A stretch of 64,000 nucleotides of DNA from positions 3,658,001 through 3,722,000 of the forward strand of contig NZ_CP021109.1 of assembly GCF_002119725.1 (NCBI RefSeq). Direction: 5' to 3'. The notes under the pieces are model-generated. The model was given only the letters and a program-made list of their open reading frames with translations, was not told the origin of the DNA and made no database searches. The translations under genes were made by a program, and so were the position numbers. This document shows positions 51,257 through 59,847 of this stretch, piece by piece; the stretch's first letter is position 1, and each line of letters opens with the position of its first letter. Source of the stretch: Bordetella genomosp. 9 (GTDB lineage Bacteria > Pseudomonadota > Gammaproteobacteria > Burkholderiales > Burkholderiaceae_B).

Positions 51257-51802
51257 ATGATAGGTCGACACGCACGGCGGTTCTGGTTGCCTGCGCTGAT
51301 CGTTCTGACCCATGCGACCGCCGCGGGTGCCGCGCCGCCCCCTCCGGCGAAAGCGGATGGCCGCGCGACGGCCGTCAGCCAGGTCGTCACGGGAATCCTC
51401 AGTTATTCGCGCTGGCCGGCGCCACCGCAGCCCGTCCGTTTGTGCGTCGTAGGCGACCCCGCCTACGCCGGCGAACTGCTGAAAGGCCGCGCGGGCACGC
51501 CGGCGCTCGCGGTGCAGGCCCGCCGCGCGGCGGACGACGGCACGCTGGCTGCCGAATGCGATGCGGTCTACCTGGGCGGCGTCAGCGAGGACGCCCGCCG
51601 GCATGTGCTGCAAGGCATCGTCGGCCGGCCCGTGGTGAGCATCGTGGAAGACGACCCCGAATGCGCCGTCGCCGCCATGTTCTGTCTCGACGTACAGCCC
51701 GACCGCGTGCACTTCCAGATCAATCTCGACTCCGTGGCGCGCAGCGGCGTTCGCATCCATCCCAACGTGCTGCAGCTTTCCCGTCGCAGGCCGTCTCAAT
51801 GA
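51257..51802 (+). CDS. yfiR: YfiR-family periplasmic repressor of a diguanylate cyclase (181 aa)
   Basis: YfiR binds the periplasmic part of YfiN and holds it inactive. Signal peptide RFWLPALIVLTHATAAG. The family shows as VVTGILSYSRWPAPPQPVRL and then VCVVGD-type strands. Four Cys (RLCVV, AAECDAV, DPECAV, MFCLDV) correspond in number to the redox-sensing disulfides of the Pseudomonas protein. The start is ATG at 51257. Its stop overlaps the start of yfiN as ATGA, so the inhibitor and its target are made together. Confidence 0.9.
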   Translation: MIGRHARRFWLPALIVLTHATAAGAAPPPPAKADGRATAVSQVVTGILSYSRWPAPPQPVRLCVVGDPAYAGELLKGRAGTPALAVQARRAADDGTLAAECDAVYLGGVSEDARRHVLQGIVGRPVVSIVEDDPECAVAAMFCLDVQPDRVHFQINLDSVARSGVRIHPNVLQLSRRRPSQ

Positions 51803-53064
51803 AAATGAACATGCGCCCCGACTCCACCCGCCCAACGCTGCGTCAGGCACTGCGGCGGCTCCATCTGGCCGTCACGCTGGCCGCCGTGGGCCTGGTCGGC
51901 GTCGTCCTGACCGTGACGGGGCTGATCGCCCTGCGCGCCTACGCCGACCATCACCAGAAGCTGGTCGCCCGCTCCATCATGTACACGGTCGAAGCCGCCA
52001 CGGTGTTCCGCGACCGCCAGGCCGCGCGCGAGGTGCTTGCGACGATCGGCGGCAAGGAAGATGTCACGTCGGCCGTGGTGTACGACGCGGACAATGCGGT
52101 CCTGGCCGAATGGCATCACCCGCCCTCCGAAAGCTTCGCATGGGTACGCCGCCAGCTGGAGCGGCTGCTCAATCCGCCGCCCGTCTACCGCGCCATCGAG
52201 CATCAGGGACAGACCGTGGGGTATCTGCTGCTGGTCGGCCGATCGGCGAGCCTGGTGGCGTTCCTGATCAAGGGCGCGGGCGGCGTGCTGGCTTGCATCG
52301 TGGTGGCGGCAGGGATCGCCGTCTGGCTTTCGCGGCGGCTTTCGCGGCAGATCGAGCGGCCGCTGCGCGATCTGGCCCGCGTGGCGCATGCGGTCCGCAA
52401 CGACCGCGCCTTTTCCCAGCGCGTGCCGCCCGCGCGGATCGCCGACCTGCACGCCCTGGGCGAGGACTTCAATGCGCTGCTGGACGAGCTGGAATCGTGG
52501 CAGACCCAGTGGCAGCGGGAAAATGCGTCGCTGGCGCACAAGGCCGCCCACGACAGCCTGACCGGCCTGCCCAACCGGGCGCACTTCGAGGAACAGCTGG
52601 ACCGCGCCATCCATGATGCGGCGGTGTTGAACCGCCGCGTGGCCGTCCTGTTCCTGGACAGCGACCGCTTCAAGGAAGTCAACGACGGCCTGGGCCACGC
52701 CGCGGGCGATGCCGTGCTGGTCAACATTGCCGCCCGCGTGCGCAGCCAGCTGCGCGAAGGCGACATGGTGGCCCGCCTCGGGGGCGACGAATTCGCGATC
52801 ATGCTTTCGCCGCTGCGCGAAATCTCGGACGCGCAGCGGATCGCCGACGACATCCTGCTTGGCATGCGCGCGCCCATCCGGCTGCCCAATGGCGAAGACA
52901 TCGTCTGCTCCCTGAGCATCGGCATCGCCGTGTTTCCGGATCACGCGGACAACGCCAACGATCTCTTCGATGCCGCCGACAGCGCCATGTACGCCGCCAA
53001 GCGGCGCGGCGGCGGCACGCAATCCACGGCGCAGCGGACCTATCGGGGCGCGCGCCGTGCCTAG
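51799..53064 (+). CDS. yfiN: YfiN-type membrane diguanylate cyclase (421 aa)
   Basis: Makes cyclic di-GMP, promoting biofilm and repressing motility. First membrane helix at about residues 27-49 (LAAVGLVGVVLTVTGLIAL), periplasmic sensor to about 150, second helix about 155-178, HAMP about 180-235, and a GGDEF domain about 260-415. The active site is ARLGGDEFAIML; the I-site RxxD (REGD) lies exactly five residues before GGDEF, so product inhibition should be retained. DSLTGLPNRAHFEEQL opens the domain. Translationally coupled to yfiR, 18 bases before yfiB. Confidence 0.93.
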   Translation: MKMNMRPDSTRPTLRQALRRLHLAVTLAAVGLVGVVLTVTGLIALRAYADHHQKLVARSIMYTVEAATVFRDRQAAREVLATIGGKEDVTSAVVYDADNAVLAEWHHPPSESFAWVRRQLERLLNPPPVYRAIEHQGQTVGYLLLVGRSASLVAFLIKGAGGVLACIVVAAGIAVWLSRRLSRQIERPLRDLARVAHAVRNDRAFSQRVPPARIADLHALGEDFNALLDELESWQTQWQRENASLAHKAAHDSLTGLPNRAHFEEQLDRAIHDAAVLNRRVAVLFLDSDRFKEVNDGLGHAAGDAVLVNIAARVRSQLREGDMVARLGGDEFAIMLSPLREISDAQRIADDILLGMRAPIRLPNGEDIVCSLSIGIAVFPDHADNANDLFDAADSAMYAAKRRGGGTQSTAQRTYRGARRA

Positions 53065-53082
53065 AACGTCTACACACAGGAG

Positions 53083-53619
53083 ATGACTTTCGTGCTTGCA
53101 TTCCAGGCTCCCTCCCTTTCCCGCCCCGCCGCTCGCATGAGCCCGTTGAGCTGGACCGTTTGGCTGCTATGCGCAGCGCTGTTGCTGGCGGGTTGCCAGA
53201 CGGTGCACAAGGGCCTGACGCCGGCGCAGATCGCCGTGCTGAAAGAGGAAGGCTTCAAGGAGACGGACGAAGGATGGGAGCTTGGCCTGTCCGACAAGGT
53301 GCTGTTCGACTTCGACGCCTCCACCGTGAAGCCCGAGGGCCGGGCGAACGTCGAACGGCTGACCCGCAATCTGCTGCGTGTCGGGATCGACCGCATGCGG
53401 CTGGACGGCCACACCGACAACGTCGGCCAGGCGCAGTACAACGACCAGCTCTCCCTGCGGCGCGCCCGTGCCGTGGCGGACGTGGTCACGGCCGCGGGCA
53501 TGCCGGCGGCCAACGTTCAGGTGCGCGGCCTGGGGGCCGCGCGGCCCGTGGCGGACAACGGCACCGCGGAAGGCCGCGCGGAGAACCGCCGTGTCGCCAT
53601 CGTGATCACGGCGGAATAA
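53083..53619 (+). CDS. yfiB: YfiB-type OmpA-like outer-membrane lipoprotein (178 aa)
   Basis: YfiB sits in the outer membrane and sequesters YfiR, so freeing YfiN. The lipoprotein signal WTVWLLCAALLLAGC ends at a lipobox LAGC. The peptidoglycan-binding OmpA domain follows: VLFDFDASTVKPEG, LDGHTDNVGQAQYNDQLSLRRA and GAARPVADNGTAEGRAENRRVAI, which includes the Asp and Arg that contact diaminopimelate. The ATG at 53083 lies directly against AGGAG; a GTG at 53092 or the ATG at 53137 may be the real start. Third gene of the yfiRNB operon. Confidence 0.93.
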   Translation: MTFVLAFQAPSLSRPAARMSPLSWTVWLLCAALLLAGCQTVHKGLTPAQIAVLKEEGFKETDEGWELGLSDKVLFDFDASTVKPEGRANVERLTRNLLRVGIDRMRLDGHTDNVGQAQYNDQLSLRRARAVADVVTAAGMPAANVQVRGLGAARPVADNGTAEGRAENRRVAIVITAE

Positions 53620-53624
53620 GCGCG

Positions 53625-56600
53625 TCAGTTGCGCATCCGGCGCAGCAGATTCAGCGGGTTGAAACGGCCCCGCGGCGGGGACTCGGATCGTGCGACGGGC
53701 TGCGCCGTCGCGGCGGCGGCCGGCGCGCCCGGCGCGGCCTGCACGGCGCGCGTGCGGCGAAGGGACGTCCCGCGGCGGGGCGCAGGAGGAGGCGGCGCCG
53801 GGTGGTCCGGTACCGCCAGATCGGCTGCCGGCCGGTCGGGGCGACGCGCCTCCAACACGTCGGTCAACGCCGGATGGCGCGCAGGCTCAGCTTCGGGCGG
53901 GGCTGGCAAAGGCACTAGTTGGCGCTTCTGATCGCCGCTGAGATGCCGGGCGATATTCGCATCGGCGAGCATGGCGTAATACGCGCTCAGTGCCGCGAAA
54001 CGCAAGTCCTCCATTGCCGCCGCGAGCACCGTTTTGCCCTGATTGTTTTTTGCCGACAGCAGGTCCGGCAAGCGGTCCTTCACATGCGGCAGGATCACAC
54101 TGTCCGCCAACAAGGCGTGATAGGCCTCGATGGCTTTGGCATGCCCGTGCAACGCCGCCAGGAAAAGCCCCGGTTCCCCGGTCGACCGCTTGGCGAGAAG
54201 GATGTCAGGCAATGCATCGACGATGTGCTGGGAAATCGACGCATCGGTGAGTAGTTCGCGATAGGCCTCGATCGCCTGCGTGCGGCCCCCTGCCATCGCC
54301 ATCGCCAGGGCGGAAGACCCTTTGTTGGTCCTTCCCGCCACCAGTCCCGGCAATGCCGCCCTCAAGTGCGGCAGGACGGCCGGGTGTGTAAGCAAGGCCC
54401 GATACGACCGGACAGCGGCGGCGCGCCCGTTTTGCATCGCCAGCAGCAGCGCCGACGCCCCTGACGTAACGCTTCTCGATGCGACGAGGGTGACCAGCTC
54501 GCCTGCGATCGACGGTATGACGGAAGGATGGCTCAGGATGCCGCTGTACGCGTCGACTGCGTCGGCATGCCCTGCCGCCATCGCCTGCGCCAATGCCGGC
54601 AAGCCACTGTATTCGCTGCGAAGCACCAGCGGCAGCATCGGTTCGATATGATCGAAAACCATCGGGTCGGTCAGTAATTCGCCATATGCCTTCACGGCGT
54701 CCGCACAGCCCTCCTCCATGGCCAAGTGCAATAGTGGCTGGCCCGTTTCCTTGAGGCCCACCAGGGAAGCCATGTGCGCGCCAATGTGGGGCGCGATGCT
54801 GGCATCGGCCAATATGCGATGGAAGGCCCGTATCGCATCGCCGCGATTCTCGGACATCGCTACCCTGAGTGCTGTGCCCCCGCCGACGCGGGCAGTGAGC
54901 AACGCGTCCAGATTGCTTTTGACGCGACCCAAGGAAACCGCCGCCTTCAACAACCGCCCCCAGGCATCGATGCAGGCGATCTGGTCCTTACCGATGGCCA
55001 TGTACAGTATCGGGTGCCCGTTCTCGTCGTACCCGCTCTCGTCGAACACACTCGCGCCGTGCAGCACCTGGTACACAACGTCCTGCTGCTCGGGGTCGAG
55101 CGCGCCGGTCTCCCCGCGCTCTTCAATCAAGCGGACGACCGCATCGAGGGCGGCCACGTTATCGTCCATGAACCACTGGCGAATGCGCGTGTGCAACGCG
55201 CCCTCCGGCTTTTCATTAAGGAAGGCCCATGGGTCCGGGCACAAATGCTTGATGAGCTCCAGCGGGGCATCGGCCCGCGCCATGATGCGATCCGCCAGCG
55301 CAGCCCGGACTTTTGGGGGACACTGGTGCTGGAAGAACGCCACATCGCTCTGCAGATAGCGTTGCAACTGGGTCGCGTCCATCCGGTCCGCCAACGCCAG
55401 CATGGATTCCTTATCGGCGAGCCAGCGGGGCGGAATCCGTGTCAGGTCATCCGCGCTTGCGCCTTTGATGGCCGGGGCCAGTGCGGCAGCCGGTGGAATG
55501 AAGGGCCGGCCAATCCCGCTCTGGACCTTGGACCACGCGAACAGCTCGGTAAGCCGCACCGGCTCCGGATCTCCGTTCCAACCGGGCTCGATCGCATCCT
55601 CGATCGTTTGCGGCAGCGACCATGCCAGGCTGTCGCCATAGGTGCATAAAACGTAGTGGCACCCATCTGCTGTCCAGCCTCCCCGGCTGACCGGCCGAGT
55701 CTCGAGCAGACCCTCGGCGTCCATGGCGGCGAGGATGTGCCACGCCAATACCGAAGGTTCGCTGCGGATTTCGTAGGCGTCGTATTTTTTGCCCGCATCT
55801 CCGTCATCGGGAAATTTGAGGAAGGCGGCTATCTTCAGCGGGGTTTGGCCGAGACCGATGTCGGCGCTCACCCGCTTGGCGATTTGTTCAAAATGCCCGT
55901 TCGCTTCGGAAGTCAAGGCTCCGGACAGGGACAGCCCACCTTCCGCGGCCAGTGACTGGAATGCACCCAGACAGTCTTCCGCCAACTTTGTCGCGATGAG
56001 GTCCGGCGCCAAGGCCTTCAGCGCTGCGAGTGCGGACGCGTCGAGCAGCTCCGGTTCCGGAGCTGCTTGCGCCAGCGGGTCGGGGTTGCGCGGCAATCCC
56101 AAGCCCAGGGCAAGATGATTCATCACCTGCTCCACCCGATGAATCTGCATGGCCTCGCTGTCAAGCCCTCTCCCATACTCTCGCTCCACCTCGTTCAGCA
56201 CGGCGGCCCTGGCGACGCTCTCCTTGGCGCGCCATATGGCGGCCCGAAAGCCGCCGATGGACAACGACAGATCACGGTCGGCATCGACCAGGTTGGCGAC
56301 CGCTCCCGCAGCGCACTTCGTCACGCCCTCGGACAGGTTGCGCACGGCGGCCTTGCGCGCATCCAGCGGATAGCGTTCGTCCGCGACCATCCGGCAGAAG
56401 CTGTCCAAGGACTGCTTGCCCGGGCCATCGACGTACTGGGCCTGCGTGCTGAAGAAGTGCCGCTGACCGAAGCGGTTGGCGAAGAACGTGTCGAACCGCT
56501 CCTTGATCGCGTCCGTGTCGGACATCCCCTCGCGGCGGCAGAAGGCGACCAGCGCATCGAAACGATTGCGCACCTCGTCGCGGTATCGCGCGAAGTCCGG

Positions 56601-56795
56601 ACTGGACTCGAATTCGGCATGGGAACCGTAGCTCGCGGCGGTATAGCGGATGCCCGGTTGCGACGCGCCGGGCTCGCCGGGCGGCGCATGGTCCGGCTCC
56701 AACGGTTCGGGCTCGTGGCGCTCGAAAAAAGTCGCCGTGAAGTTGGGGGGCTGCGGCGTACGCAGGGTGGCGGCCAAGTTGGCGTATTGGACCAA
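53625..56795 (-). CDS. large protein with eight 47-residue ankyrin-like repeats; candidate secreted effector (1,056 aa)
   Basis: An unusual large protein. Residues about 1-590 form a mainly helical region with no signal peptide or membrane segment; conserved-looking parts are RNLSEGVTKCAAGAVANLV and GCHYVLCTYGDSLAWSL. Residues about 590-955 hold eight repeats of about 47 residues with the consensus G-x3-L-x2-AM-x2-G-x3-A-[IV]-x-AY-x2-LL-[TA]-D, then LPxLL. The last 100 residues are Pro/Ala/Arg-rich, ending RFNPLNLLRRMRN. The repeats recall the C-terminal repeats of ShET2/OspD/EspL-type type III effectors; this is from memory. GC content is visibly lower than neighbours. Start: TTG at 56795, with ACGGAG seven bases upstream; earlier in-frame TTG codons lack support. 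Confidence 0.75.
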   Translation of the reverse strand: MVQYANLAATLRTPQPPNFTATFFERHEPEPLEPDHAPPGEPGASQPGIRYTAASYGSHAEFESSPDFARYRDEVRNRFDALVAFCRREGMSDTDAIKERFDTFFANRFGQRHFFSTQAQYVDGPGKQSLDSFCRMVADERYPLDARKAAVRNLSEGVTKCAAGAVANLVDADRDLSLSIGGFRAAIWRAKESVARAAVLNEVEREYGRGLDSEAMQIHRVEQVMNHLALGLGLPRNPDPLAQAAPEPELLDASALAALKALAPDLIATKLAEDCLGAFQSLAAEGGLSLSGALTSEANGHFEQIAKRVSADIGLGQTPLKIAAFLKFPDDGDAGKKYDAYEIRSEPSVLAWHILAAMDAEGLLETRPVSRGGWTADGCHYVLCTYGDSLAWSLPQTIEDAIEPGWNGDPEPVRLTELFAWSKVQSGIGRPFIPPAAALAPAIKGASADDLTRIPPRWLADKESMLALADRMDATQLQRYLQSDVAFFQHQCPPKVRAALADRIMARADAPLELIKHLCPDPWAFLNEKPEGALHTRIRQWFMDDNVAALDAVVRLIEERGETGALDPEQQDVVYQVLHGASVFDESGYDENGHPILYMAIGKDQIACIDAWGRLLKAAVSLGRVKSNLDALLTARVGGGTALRVAMSENRGDAIRAFHRILADASIAPHIGAHMASLVGLKETGQPLLHLAMEEGCADAVKAYGELLTDPMVFDHIEPMLPLVLRSEYSGLPALAQAMAAGHADAVDAYSGILSHPSVIPSIAGELVTLVASRSVTSGASALLLAMQNGRAAAVRSYRALLTHPAVLPHLRAALPGLVAGRTNKGSSALAMAMAGGRTQAIEAYRELLTDASISQHIVDALPDILLAKRSTGEPGLFLAALHGHAKAIEAYHALLADSVILPHVKDRLPDLLSAKNNQGKTVLAAAMEDLRFAALSAYYAMLADANIARHLSGDQKRQLVPLPAPPEAEPARHPALTDVLEARRPDRPAADLAVPDHPAPPPPAPRRGTSLRRTRAVQAAPGAPAAAATAQPVARSESPPRGRFNPLNLLRRMRN

Positions 56796-57141
56796 GACAA
56801 TGCTCCGTGGCAAGAAAAACGCCGCGATAAGTACCAGGGCATTGCACGGGTTCCGGGATTGCGGCGCGTCGCCGCACAATTCGGAGCGATCCGAGAGAAG
56901 GCGAGCCCACCCCCGAAGCGCTGACGCGCTTCCCCCTCAAGGGGGCGACGCCCGTGGACCGGAGGGGGAGGTCCACCCCCGAAGCGCTGACGCGCTTCCC
57001 CCTCGAGGGGGCGACGCCGGTGGACCGGCGGAGCCGGATCCACGGCGTCCCGGATCGGGGGGCACCTGTTTTTTGCGGTGGAGGTTGGGCTTGCGGCGAA
57101 GCGCTGACGCGCCCGCGCTTCGGGGGCGCTGTTGGTTGGGG
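56796..57141. repeat. intergenic region with inverted copies of the dispersed palindromic repeat
   Basis: Between the effector-like gene and phnM. Two reverse-orientation copies of the repeat seen at 5 and 35 kb occupy 56896-57050: GCCCACCCCCGAAGCGCTGA...CCCCTCAAGGGGGCGACG, then the same again followed by GGACCGGCGGAGCCGGATCC. A degenerate third remnant is at about 57095-57128. The first 85 bases (56796-56880) are the upstream region of the effector-like gene and contain GGAACC on the minus strand (56849-56854). Confidence 0.75.
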
Positions 57142-58344
57142 TTATGCGGCGATGGCGGTTGGCGTGTCGATGGTTTGGGGCGCGACGGTGTTTGCTGATG
57201 GGTACTGCGCGGAGAATACGTGGCGGCCGGCGCTCCAGGTTTGGGTGACGAGGACCTGGGCTCCCACGTTGGCCACGGCGACCAGGTCTGCGCGCAGGCC
57301 GGCTTCAATCCGGCCGCGGTCGTGCAGGCCTGCCGCCTTGGCGGGGTTGGCCGTTACCAGCGCGACGGCCTGCGGCAGCGGAAGGGAGGCCTGCCTGGCC
57401 GCGACAAATGCCGCCGCGATCAGCGTGGACGGCTGGTAGTCGGAGCACAGGCAGCTGGCCACGCCGGCGCGAATCGCATCGATCGCCCGCATGGACCCGC
57501 TCTGGCTCTGTCCGCGCAGCACGTTGGGCGCGCCCAGTATGGTCGGCAGACCGCAGGACACCGCGGCCTTCGCGGTGTCGAGCGTAATGGGGAATTCGCT
57601 CATGGCCACACCCAGCGCCCGCATGGCGGCGATGCGATGCACGGAGTCGTCATCGTGGCTCGCCGTCGGAATGCCATGGCGGCGGGCGCGCTCCAGCAAC
57701 TGCTCCACGCGGCCAACGGCGCCATCGCGCGCGTCGGCCTTGGCGCGGGCCGCCTCTTCGGCCTGCTCGCGGCTCATGCCGTGGTTGCCCATCATGTATT
57801 CCAGATACGCGTCCAGCGTCTTGAACTGACCCTGGCCGGGCGAGTGATCCATGACCGACAGCAGGTTCACCATGCCTTCGTCCATCAGGCCGGCCAGCAC
57901 CGGCACGGCGTGCGGATCGGTGACCTCGTAGCGGCAGTGGACGCGGTTGTCCACCAGCCCGTGCGGACGGAAAGCGTGCAAGGCACGGATCACGGCGGCG
58001 GCCGTTTCGTTGTTGCGCACGCCCCATTCGCGATTGGCGAAGGAGACGGCATGATAAGGCGTGGTAATGCCGGCCGCGGCGTTGCGGCGGTCGACCTGCG
58101 CCACGGCGAACTCCAGCGGAAACAGCACCCGTGCCCGCGGCTCCGCTTCTTTTTCTATGGCGTCGCAATGCAGGTCGACCAATCCGGGCAGCAGGGTCTG
58201 GCCGCGCAGATCCACCACATGGTCGGCGCACGCGTTTTCGGGCTCGATGGCGGCGATGCGATCGTCCTCGATCAGCAGGGAAGCATTCTCCAGGACATCG
58301 TTGGCGAGCACGACACGGGCGCGGGTCAGCAAGGTGGTCGGCAT
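57142..58344 (-). CDS. phnM: alpha-D-ribose 1-methylphosphonate 5-triphosphate diphosphatase (400 aa)
   Basis: An amidohydrolase of the C-P lyase route: it removes pyrophosphate from ribose-1-methylphosphonate 5-triphosphate. The metal motif is in LLPGLVDLHCDAIEKEAEPR, followed by AAAGITTPYHAVSFA, HCRYEVTDP, VNLLSVMDHSPGQGQF and PTASHDDDS. The end DLVAVANVG is typical of amidohydrolases. It is the last gene of phnGHIJKLM and starts two bases after phnL. Its stop is followed by the repeat remnants. Confidence 0.96.
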   Translation of the reverse strand: MPTTLLTRARVVLANDVLENASLLIEDDRIAAIEPENACADHVVDLRGQTLLPGLVDLHCDAIEKEAEPRARVLFPLEFAVAQVDRRNAAAGITTPYHAVSFANREWGVRNNETAAAVIRALHAFRPHGLVDNRVHCRYEVTDPHAVPVLAGLMDEGMVNLLSVMDHSPGQGQFKTLDAYLEYMMGNHGMSREQAEEAARAKADARDGAVGRVEQLLERARRHGIPTASHDDDSVHRIAAMRALGVAMSEFPITLDTAKAAVSCGLPTILGAPNVLRGQSQSGSMRAIDAIRAGVASCLCSDYQPSTLIAAAFVAARQASLPLPQAVALVTANPAKAAGLHDRGRIEAGLRADLVAVANVGAQVLVTQTWSAGRHVFSAQYPSANTVAPQTIDTPTAIAA

Positions 58345-58346
58345 GA

Positions 58347-59060
58347 TTACTCCTGCACGGCGGCAACAGCGGGTTCGAGGGGGAGAATACGGGTGGCGAC
58401 GGCGTCGCGGACGGCTTCGTCATGGAAGATGCCGACGACGCAGCGGCCGCCGGCCACGGCGTCGCGAATCAGATCCACCACCACCTGGCGGTTGCCGGCG
58501 TCCAGCGACGCCGTCGGTTCATCCAGCAGCAGGATCGGATGACCGCCGATCAGGCCGCGCGCAATGTTCACGCGCTGCTGTTCGCCGCCTGAGAACGTGG
58601 CGGGCGGCAGATCCCACAGGCGGCGCGGCAGGCGCAGGCGCTCCAGCAGTTCGGCCGCGCGTGCCCGGGCCGTCGCGGCGGCCACGCCTTGCTGGCGCAG
58701 CGGCTCGGCCACCACGTCCAGGGCCGCGACACGCGGCACGGCGCGCAGAAACTGGCTGACGTAGCCGATCACGTTGCGCCGCAGCCGCAGAATGCGCTGT
58801 TCCGGCGCGCCGGTCAGCGTCACCCATTCGTCGCCATCGCGCACGCGGATGCTGCCCGCCGTGGCCAGGTAGTTCCCGTACAGGCACCGCAGCAAGGTGC
58901 TCTTGCCGGTGCCGGACGGCCCGGCCAGCACCAGGCACTCGCCCCGCGCGGCGTCGAACGACACGTCGCGCAGCACGGGCAGCGTAATGCCGCCCTGGTT
59001 GTGCAGCGTAAAAAACTTGGAAAGCCCGCGGGCTTCGATCATGGTGGATGTTGGGATCAT
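58347..59060 (-). CDS. phnL: C-P lyase subunit PhnL, ATP-binding protein (237 aa)
   Basis: An ABC-type ATPase without a transporter, essential with PhnGHIJ for forming ribose-1-phosphonate triphosphate. Walker A GPSGTGKST at about residues 47-55, Q-loop VIGYVSQFLRAVPRV, signature FSGGEQQRVNIARGL and Walker B LLLDEPTASLD. YVSQFLR is a PhnL hallmark. It follows phnK with a seven-base gap. Confidence 0.95.
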   Translation of the reverse strand: MIPTSTMIEARGLSKFFTLHNQGGITLPVLRDVSFDAARGECLVLAGPSGTGKSTLLRCLYGNYLATAGSIRVRDGDEWVTLTGAPEQRILRLRRNVIGYVSQFLRAVPRVAALDVVAEPLRQQGVAAATARARAAELLERLRLPRRLWDLPPATFSGGEQQRVNIARGLIGGHPILLLDEPTASLDAGNRQVVVDLIRDAVAGGRCVVGIFHDEAVRDAVATRILPLEPAVAAVQE

Positions 59061-59067
59061 CTCGGTT

Positions 59068-59847
59068 CTACCCCTGGAGTATCGAGGACACGAGGAGCTG
59101 CGTGTAGGGGTGCTGCGGATCGTCCAGAATCTGGTCGGTCAGGCCGCTTTCCACCACGCGGCCGCCCCGCATGACCAGCGTCCGGTGCGCCAGCAGGCGC
59201 GCCACGGCAAGATCGTGGGTGACCACGATGGCGGCCAGGTTCAGGTCCGCCACCAGCTGGCGCAGCAGGTCAAGCAGCCGGGCCTGCACCGACACGTCGA
59301 GCGACGCGGTCGGTTCATCCATGAACACCATGCGCGGTTGCGTGACGAGGTTGCGCGCGATCTGCAGCCGCTGCTGCATGCCGCCGGAAAACGATGCGGG
59401 CGCATCGTCGAGCCGGCCCACGTCGATTTCCATCTTCTGCAGCCATCCGCCGGCGGCCTCGCGCAGGTCGCCGTAGTGACGCTTGCCCACGGCCATCAGG
59501 CGCTCCGCGATGTTGGCGCCGGCGCTCACCTGCATGCGCAGGCCGTCGCGCGGGTTCTGGCGCACGAATCCCCAGTCGGTGCGCGCCAGCAGGCGCAGTT
59601 GCGCCGTGGAAAGGGTGGACAGATCGGTGAGACCGGCGTCACGCAAGGCGTAGCGGACGGTGCCGGCACGCGGCGCTACCTGGCAGGACACCGCCTGCAG
59701 CAGCGTGCTCTTGCCGGAACCCGACTCGCCCACGACGCACAGGACTTCGCCCGGGTAAAGATCGAAAGCGATGTCGCGGCAACCGTGGACGCCGTCCCAG
59801 GTATGTGTCAGATCGCGTACGGAAAGCAAAGGGGTCGGAGGCGTCAT
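59068..59847 (-). CDS. phnK: C-P lyase subunit PhnK, ATP-binding protein (259 aa)
   Basis: A second ABC ATPase of the C-P lyase complex, which binds the PhnGHIJ core. Walker A GESGSGKST, the PhnK marker DWGFVRQNPRDGLRMQVSAG, signature FSGGMQQRLQIARNL and Walker B VFMDEPTASLD. The opening LLSVRDLTHTWDGVHGCRDI is standard. Its start overlaps the phnJ stop by four bases. Confidence 0.95.
   Translation of the reverse strand: MTPPTPLLSVRDLTHTWDGVHGCRDIAFDLYPGEVLCVVGESGSGKSTLLQAVSCQVAPRAGTVRYALRDAGLTDLSTLSTAQLRLLARTDWGFVRQNPRDGLRMQVSAGANIAERLMAVGKRHYGDLREAAGGWLQKMEIDVGRLDDAPASFSGGMQQRLQIARNLVTQPRMVFMDEPTASLDVSVQARLLDLLRQLVADLNLAAIVVTHDLAVARLLAHRTLVMRGGRVVESGLTDQILDDPQHPYTQLLVSSILQG

Noticed and set aside
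56849..56854. GGAACC upstream of the effector-like gene as a type III (ECF or Hrp-box) promoter
   Set aside because: GGAACC alone is weak evidence. The expected second box at 15-16 bases is absent, and the nearest CCAC is 38 bases away.
56796..56879. Longer start for the effector-like gene at TTG 56879
   Set aside because: The extra 28 codons have no ribosome-binding site, while the TTG at 56795 has ACGGAG at good spacing.
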